From NCBI GenBank assembly GCA_907163375.1, contig CAJQUW010007034.1, forward strand, positions 1 through 64,000: a stretch of 64,000 bases of DNA, given 5' to 3'. Positions 63,826 to 64,000 of this stretch are shown piece after piece (position 1 is the first letter of the stretch; every line of letters starts with the position of its first letter). Made by a program: the position numbers and the translations under genes. The notes under the pieces were generated by a model. The model was given only the letters and a program-made list of their open reading frames with translations, was not told the origin of the DNA and ran no database searches. Source of the DNA: Prostheceraeus crozeri (Eukaryota; Platyhelminthes; Polycladida; Euryleptidae).

Positions 63826-64000
63826 CTAAAATGTCAGATAACCATTCTTTGCTCACTGCAGCACACAAGAAGCTGTCAGTGTGACCTTGATTTGGGTTGG
63901 TTCGATGTCATCAACCAATGACGCTTAAGGAATAATGCAATCAACTTTTAACTTCAGCTTATGAATACGAAGTTTTGTCTTAAGGAAAAAAATACCCTTA

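Overview
The window reads as AT-rich nuclear DNA from an animal, most likely a marine invertebrate. It has spliced genes with consensus splice sites, a tRNA-derived SINE-like repeat, MADF-BESS and Myb/SANT genes, and an unusually mixed transposon load: P element, PIF/Harbinger, piggyBac, Tc1/mariner, hAT, pogo, Penelope, LINE and a Polinton-like virus-type element. The species cannot be fixed from the sequence. No rRNA, intact tRNA, CRISPR or bacterial-type operon was seen.

Layout. 1-1586 is a 72-bp satellite. 1788-4840 (minus) holds at least seven very small exons (25-111 bp) that join in one frame, apparently a host gene built of micro-exons; diverged duplications follow up to 7.4 kb. 9293-12705 is a decayed P element with a recognisable THAP exon, next to a Harbinger element with both terminal repeats (12761-15287). 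15.3-21.6 kb is mostly unassigned, with short repeats and hairpins. 21.6-29.2 kb holds a hAT remnant, a Tc1 element (22199-24063) and a piggyBac (24515-29218) that contains two later insertions, a Penelope-like element (24830-26135) and a mariner (26438-27842), each with its own target duplication.

32277-44998 is a 12.7-kb Polinton-like fossil with long terminal inverted repeats and a 6-bp target duplication. It carries family B DNA polymerase remains, a FEN/XPG-like nuclease remnant and several unrecognised genes, two of them in paralogous pairs, but no recognised capsid, integrase, ATPase or protease. TGACTCA sites are heavily over-represented in it.

45.8-48.7 kb holds a large inverted pair of GIY-YIG-like fragments and a foldback MITE. 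49.2-50.1 kb is the endonuclease part of a LINE. 50690-56511 is an apparently intact three-exon MADF-BESS gene (274 codons). Its second intron holds a piggyBac (52025-54788) and its first intron an antisense Harbinger transposase. 57-60 kb contains hAT, pogo and unclassified transposase-like remnants, and 60.7-63.8 kb a third Harbinger transposase with a Myb/SANT partner gene.

Overall this is a transposon-rich accessory region with two plausible live spliced genes (the micro-exon gene and MADF-BESS) among elements of different ages. Frames, splice sites, terminal repeats and target duplications were read by eye. Family names rest on recalled conserved motifs, not on a database search.
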